IMG/VR virus record: IMGVR_UViG_3300044675_000763
Location: 1-30,619 of that record
Direction: 5' to 3' (one strand)
DNA length: 30,619 nt
From: a virus
A program made the position numbers and the translations under genes. The notes under the pieces were generated by a model. The model did no database searches. It had not been told where the DNA came from and worked only from the letters and a program-made list of their open reading frames with translations. Positions 29,501-30,619 of this stretch are shown here, in pieces; position 1 is the first letter of the stretch; every line of letters starts with the position of its first letter.

Positions 29501-29662
29501 AGTGTTGCCACTAGATTATTTATCACAACTAGCGGCAACGTCTTGATTGGAACGGCAACAAGCGGAGCAAGTAGGCTAAGAATTGTTGGTTTACCAACAT
29601 CAGCCGCAGGATTATCTAGCGGAGACATTTGGAACGATGGCGGAACTTTAAAAATTGCATAA
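26588..29662 (+). CDS. Tail fibre protein
   Basis: 1024 residues, low in charge and rich in Gly, Ser, Thr and Asn. The N-terminus (RRFIDFPVATTVGANDIILIWQ) is the usual attachment end of Bacteroidetes phage fibres. Two copies of 'LNDV.I..…NGQ.L.Y.S.T.KWEN' follow (about 48-75 and 82-108), then shaft repeats, including SSADWTTFNNK/SSTDWTTFNNK, and at the C-terminal side repeated 'GN.…G…TSP/TTT' units (NVGIGTATP, NLLVGTTT, NVGIGTTSP, NVLIGTAT). It ends LSSGDIWNDGGTLKIA, without a visible S74 chaperone domain. It probably contacts the host surface. Confidence 0.85.
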   Translation: MANRRFIDFPVATTVGANDIILIWQSGANKQTTKATFLSGLPENLDELNDVAISGLTNGQILRYDSTTGKWENTDQGNLDLNDLNDVSIVSPSNGQVLVYNSSTSKWENSSGGFVPYTGAVTTVNLGAQTIQAGQFVKVGGTSAQFLKADGSIDSNTYGTGTVTSVGLTMPTAFNVANSPVTSAGTLAVTGAGTVSQYIRGDGSLADFPASTGGGSSVSYYLNGSVSQGTIGAVAYRELSKAPVFGTGTDISINADGYIASFLTDANDPNLLEIPGGNWNLETYFSASSSGGNPSFYVELYKYNGTTFTLIASSQSAPELIAFGTNLTPYFSTLAVPTTTLAATDRLAMRYYVTHSGRTITLHTENNHLCQVITTFTTGLTALNGLTDQVQFLQVGTSGTDFNISSASSTHTFNLPTASATNRGALSSADWTTFNNKMPAITFNAPLFIASGGEVGITQASGSANGFLSSTDWTTFNNKQNALGFTPVPQTRTLTINGNAYDLSVDRSWTVGDMLLNTYQVVTGTKVFDPARLIMAGDGTAQPTSLANTQTSNSALASHNSFGFNGSNNIYFNKGTTANGGIFAFSNAATRTYTLKDASGTLAFTSDIPANPVGGTGTTNYLPKFTGASTIGNSQIFDTGTNVGIGTATPTAYSGYLNTSIGGAARGLLSIRNNANNEIGFLYNSTGNIFTLESILDNLQLTSPTSTLFVNGGSTRMTLNSTGNLGLGVTPSAWSLSGLSVLQIRNAGFFGYFNETGITQNAYFNSGWKYIATGNATEYLQVSGEHRFFTAASGTAGNAISFTQAMTLTSGGNLLVGTTTDNGARLQVSGAGNTAVNVSGNGYSIFQSSAFSYTPNNIGLSLGYNRSGGNGESSIVWGAPASGFNFEIASVTSNVITPRMTITTSGNVGIGTTSPDDYGAGYKMLSINASTAGILQLRSNNAPIINIVGTSTSADFEAFTDKSISFKTGILSVATRLFITTSGNVLIGTATSGASRLRIVGLPTSAAGLSSGDIWNDGGTLKIA

Positions 29663-29667
29663 CTTTA
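29660..29667 (+). promoter_or_regulatory. Possible promoter at the fibre gene stop
   Basis: TAACTTTA, a TAnnTTTA variant that includes the fibre stop codon, 12 nt before the ATG at 29680. No -33 element at the usual spacing. Confidence 0.3.
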
Positions 29668-29679
29668 AATAAAAAACGT

Positions 29680-29964
29680 ATGAAACCAATACAACCTGTA
29701 ACAATCTGGAAAAACGGAGAAAGCCAAGAGGCGAACCTACTAAACGCCGTAATTATTAACGACAACCTAGCAACGTCGTGCAGCTTCTACTACCAGCTAT
29801 GCGCAAGCGGTGAAGGCACAGAGGCAATGCCGCTAGTTATCGGCCAGACTTTGGCGGAAGGTAACATAACAATGGACGGCGAAAACTACCTTGGCTGGGA
29901 CGGCGCAAATGATTACGCGTTTACCTATATTGCCGAAAAATTAAATCTAACACTAATCGATTAA
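29680..29964 (+). CDS. Small protein after the fibre gene (94 aa)
   Basis: The start is the ATG at 29680; a TTG start upstream would overlap the fibre gene. The product (KPIQPVTIWKNGESQEANLLNAVIINDNLATSCSFYYQLC … GNITMDGENYLGWDGANDYAFTYIAEKL) is acidic and beta-rich. Short proteins of this type often follow fibre genes in Bacteroidetes phages and may be fibre accessory or chaperone proteins; that role is only inferred from position. Confidence 0.72.
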   Translation: MKPIQPVTIWKNGESQEANLLNAVIINDNLATSCSFYYQLCASGEGTEAMPLVIGQTLAEGNITMDGENYLGWDGANDYAFTYIAEKLNLTLID

Positions 29965-29966
29965 CT

Positions 29967-30254
29967 ATGAAAGTAAATCTAGCAGTAGCTATTACAGACA
30001 TTGAGGGGAACGCAATCCCTAACGAGTCTGGCGAAACTATGTTTTTATCCAAGCTAGTAGGCAACGCCCTATTTACAGCTGAAGACAAAGAAGACCCTAT
30101 TAGAGTTTATGAGTTAGCTAAGAAAATCTATTACGCAGAGGGCGAAATAGAGATAACTAAAAGCGATGCCGACCTAATAAAAGAGAAGGTCAAAGCTAAG
30201 GGCTTTACTGTACTCATTTTAGCGCCACTCTACGAGGCGTTAACGGAAAAGTAA
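29967..30254 (+). CDS. Small protein of unknown function (95 aa)
   Basis: Starts 2 bases after the previous stop. An acidic alpha/beta protein (KVNLAVAITDIEGNAIPNE … LIKEKVKAKGFTVLILAPLYEAL). No recognised domain. Cotranscribed with the preceding gene and closed by a strong terminator. Confidence 0.72.
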   Translation: MKVNLAVAITDIEGNAIPNESGETMFLSKLVGNALFTAEDKEDPIRVYELAKKIYYAEGEIEITKSDADLIKEKVKAKGFTVLILAPLYEALTEK

Positions 30255-30263
30255 TGGTAAACT

Positions 30264-30289
30264 AAGGGCTAGAAATTAGCCCTTTTTTT
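30264..30289 (+). terminator. Strong terminator at the end of the structural operon
   Basis: AAGGGCTA (30264-30271) pairs with TAGCCCTT (30277-30284), 8 bp with a 5-nt loop, and the T-run continues to 30289. It ends the tail operon just before the lysis promoter. Confidence 0.9.
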
Positions 30290-30306
30290 ATTGCCTTAAA
30301 ATGCCT

Positions 30307-30314
30307 TATTTTTG
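30307..30314 (+). promoter_or_regulatory. Promoter -7 box for the lysis operon
   Basis: TATTTTTG, exact TAnnTTTG match, directly after the terminator and 24 nt before the ATG at 30339. This also decides the start of the holin gene: a TTG at 30312 lies within the box and cannot be the start. Confidence 0.55.
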
Positions 30315-30338
30315 ATAAACGAAAACGCTACTAATGCA

Positions 30339-30548
30339 ATGAATCATATTCCCCCATTTGAACAGGTACTAGGTCTAGGCGTAATAGGCGCTATTACGTC
30401 CGTAATCGATATGAACGAAAGCCTAAAATTCCTTATTCTGTTAGTAACGTTTTGTGGTGTGGTAATCAAATTGTGGGAGCAAATCAAAAAAAGCGAATAT
30501 TTTTTAACCGACGTCGTAAATATCTGGCGCAAAGTATTTAAAAAGTAA
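30339..30548 (+). CDS. Holin-like membrane protein
   Basis: 69 residues from the ATG at 30339. Two hydrophobic helices (FEQVLGLGVIGAITSVI and LKFLILLVTFCGVVIKLW) separated by a short polar turn (DMNESL), then a basic C-terminal tail ending RKVFKK. This is the size and topology of class II holins or small phage holins. It is first in the lysis operon, with the amidase 1.1 kb downstream across the circular join. Family membership was not confirmed by motif. The stop overlaps the next ATG. Confidence 0.7.
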   Translation: MNHIPPFEQVLGLGVIGAITSVIDMNESLKFLILLVTFCGVVIKLWEQIKKSEYFLTDVVNIWRKVFKK

Positions 30549-30619
30549 TGGCAAAAGGCGTACAATCAGTTAAGCCAGTTTCATTTGGCAAGCGTAGAAA
30601 CGGAGCGGCTCAAAAGGCG
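30462..30619. repeat. Terminal overlap, right copy (matches 1-158)
   Basis: 156 of 158 bases match the window start; differences at 30467 and 30571. See the left copy. Confidence 0.95.
30548..30619 (+). CDS. Small basic protein, 5' part (continues at 111-209 after closing the circle)
   Basis: The first 24 codons of the 40-aa basic protein at 87-209, cut by the window end. It has GTT where the left copy has GTA at codon 8, a silent change. Confidence 0.6.
   Translation, partial: MAKGVQSVKPVSFGKRRNGAAQKA

Noticed and set aside
20826-29628. Long open frames on the minus strand under the tape measure, tip and fibre genes
   Set aside because: They mirror repetitive, low-complexity coding sequence on the plus strand, have no family features, and no minus-strand promoters stand before them.
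1-30619. tRNA genes, CRISPR arrays, insertion sequences, integrase
   Set aside because: No cloverleaf, regularly spaced repeats, transposase or recombinase signature was found in the reading; the genome is dense with phage genes.

Overview
The window is one complete, circularly closed genome of a tailed phage with a long tail (siphovirus type, HK97-fold capsid) that infects a member of the Bacteroidetes (Bacteroidota). Evidence for the host: Bacteroidetes-type promoters (TAnnTTTG or TAnnTTTA, in the best cases 19 nt after a TTG/TTTG element), A-rich leaders without Shine-Dalgarno sequences, and gene families typical of flavobacterial and related phages (DUF4373 initiator, Gp157, ERF, HK97 capsid). 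The first 158 bases recur at 30462-30619 with two differences, both silent, so the unit length is about 30,461 bp. No integrase, partition gene, tRNA, CRISPR array or insertion sequence was seen. All but one of the genes lie on the + strand.

Layout. (1) 1-2360, continuing from 29680-30619 across the join: small proteins, holin, 40-aa basic protein, membrane protein, metallophosphoesterase, amidase endolysin and a membrane-anchored candidate spanin, in a chain of overlapping genes that ends in a terminator. (2) 2361-2985: intergenic regions flanking the only minus-strand gene (DUF1599/Nmad1-like). (3) 2986-6521: early operon with an ERF annealing protein, Gp157, a possible PD-(D/E)XK protein, HTH proteins and several very small genes. 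(4) 6534-6641: a leader that can fold into three hairpins. The apical loops of the first and last are complementary over 7 nt, and the last is an intrinsic terminator ending 7 nt before the initiator gene. (5) 6642-8822: replication and recombination cassette: a DUF4373 initiator carrying tandem 11-bp iterons inside its own reading frame, an overlapping second protein, an SSB-like protein, and a RusA resolvase. (6) 8886-9972: XRE regulator, a small unknown and a SAM methyltransferase, with strong terminators. (7) 10022-20829: packaging, head and connector genes, with two glycosyltransferases inserted (GT25 and GT4), then two tail-tube paralogues and a frameshifted tail-assembly chaperone. (8) 20833-29662: tape measure, a tail-tip protein with an inserted seven-repeat beta-propeller, and a large tail fibre.

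How it works together (inference): the phage has no DNA polymerase or helicase, so the DUF4373 protein probably recruits the host replisome at an origin inside its own gene, as lambda O does. Entry into replication appears to depend on read-through of the structured leader. The structural genes read from terS with re-start promoters before portal, protease and the second tail-tube gene. The palindromes GATC and CCGG were not found anywhere in the window by eye, which suggests long exposure to host restriction at these two sites.
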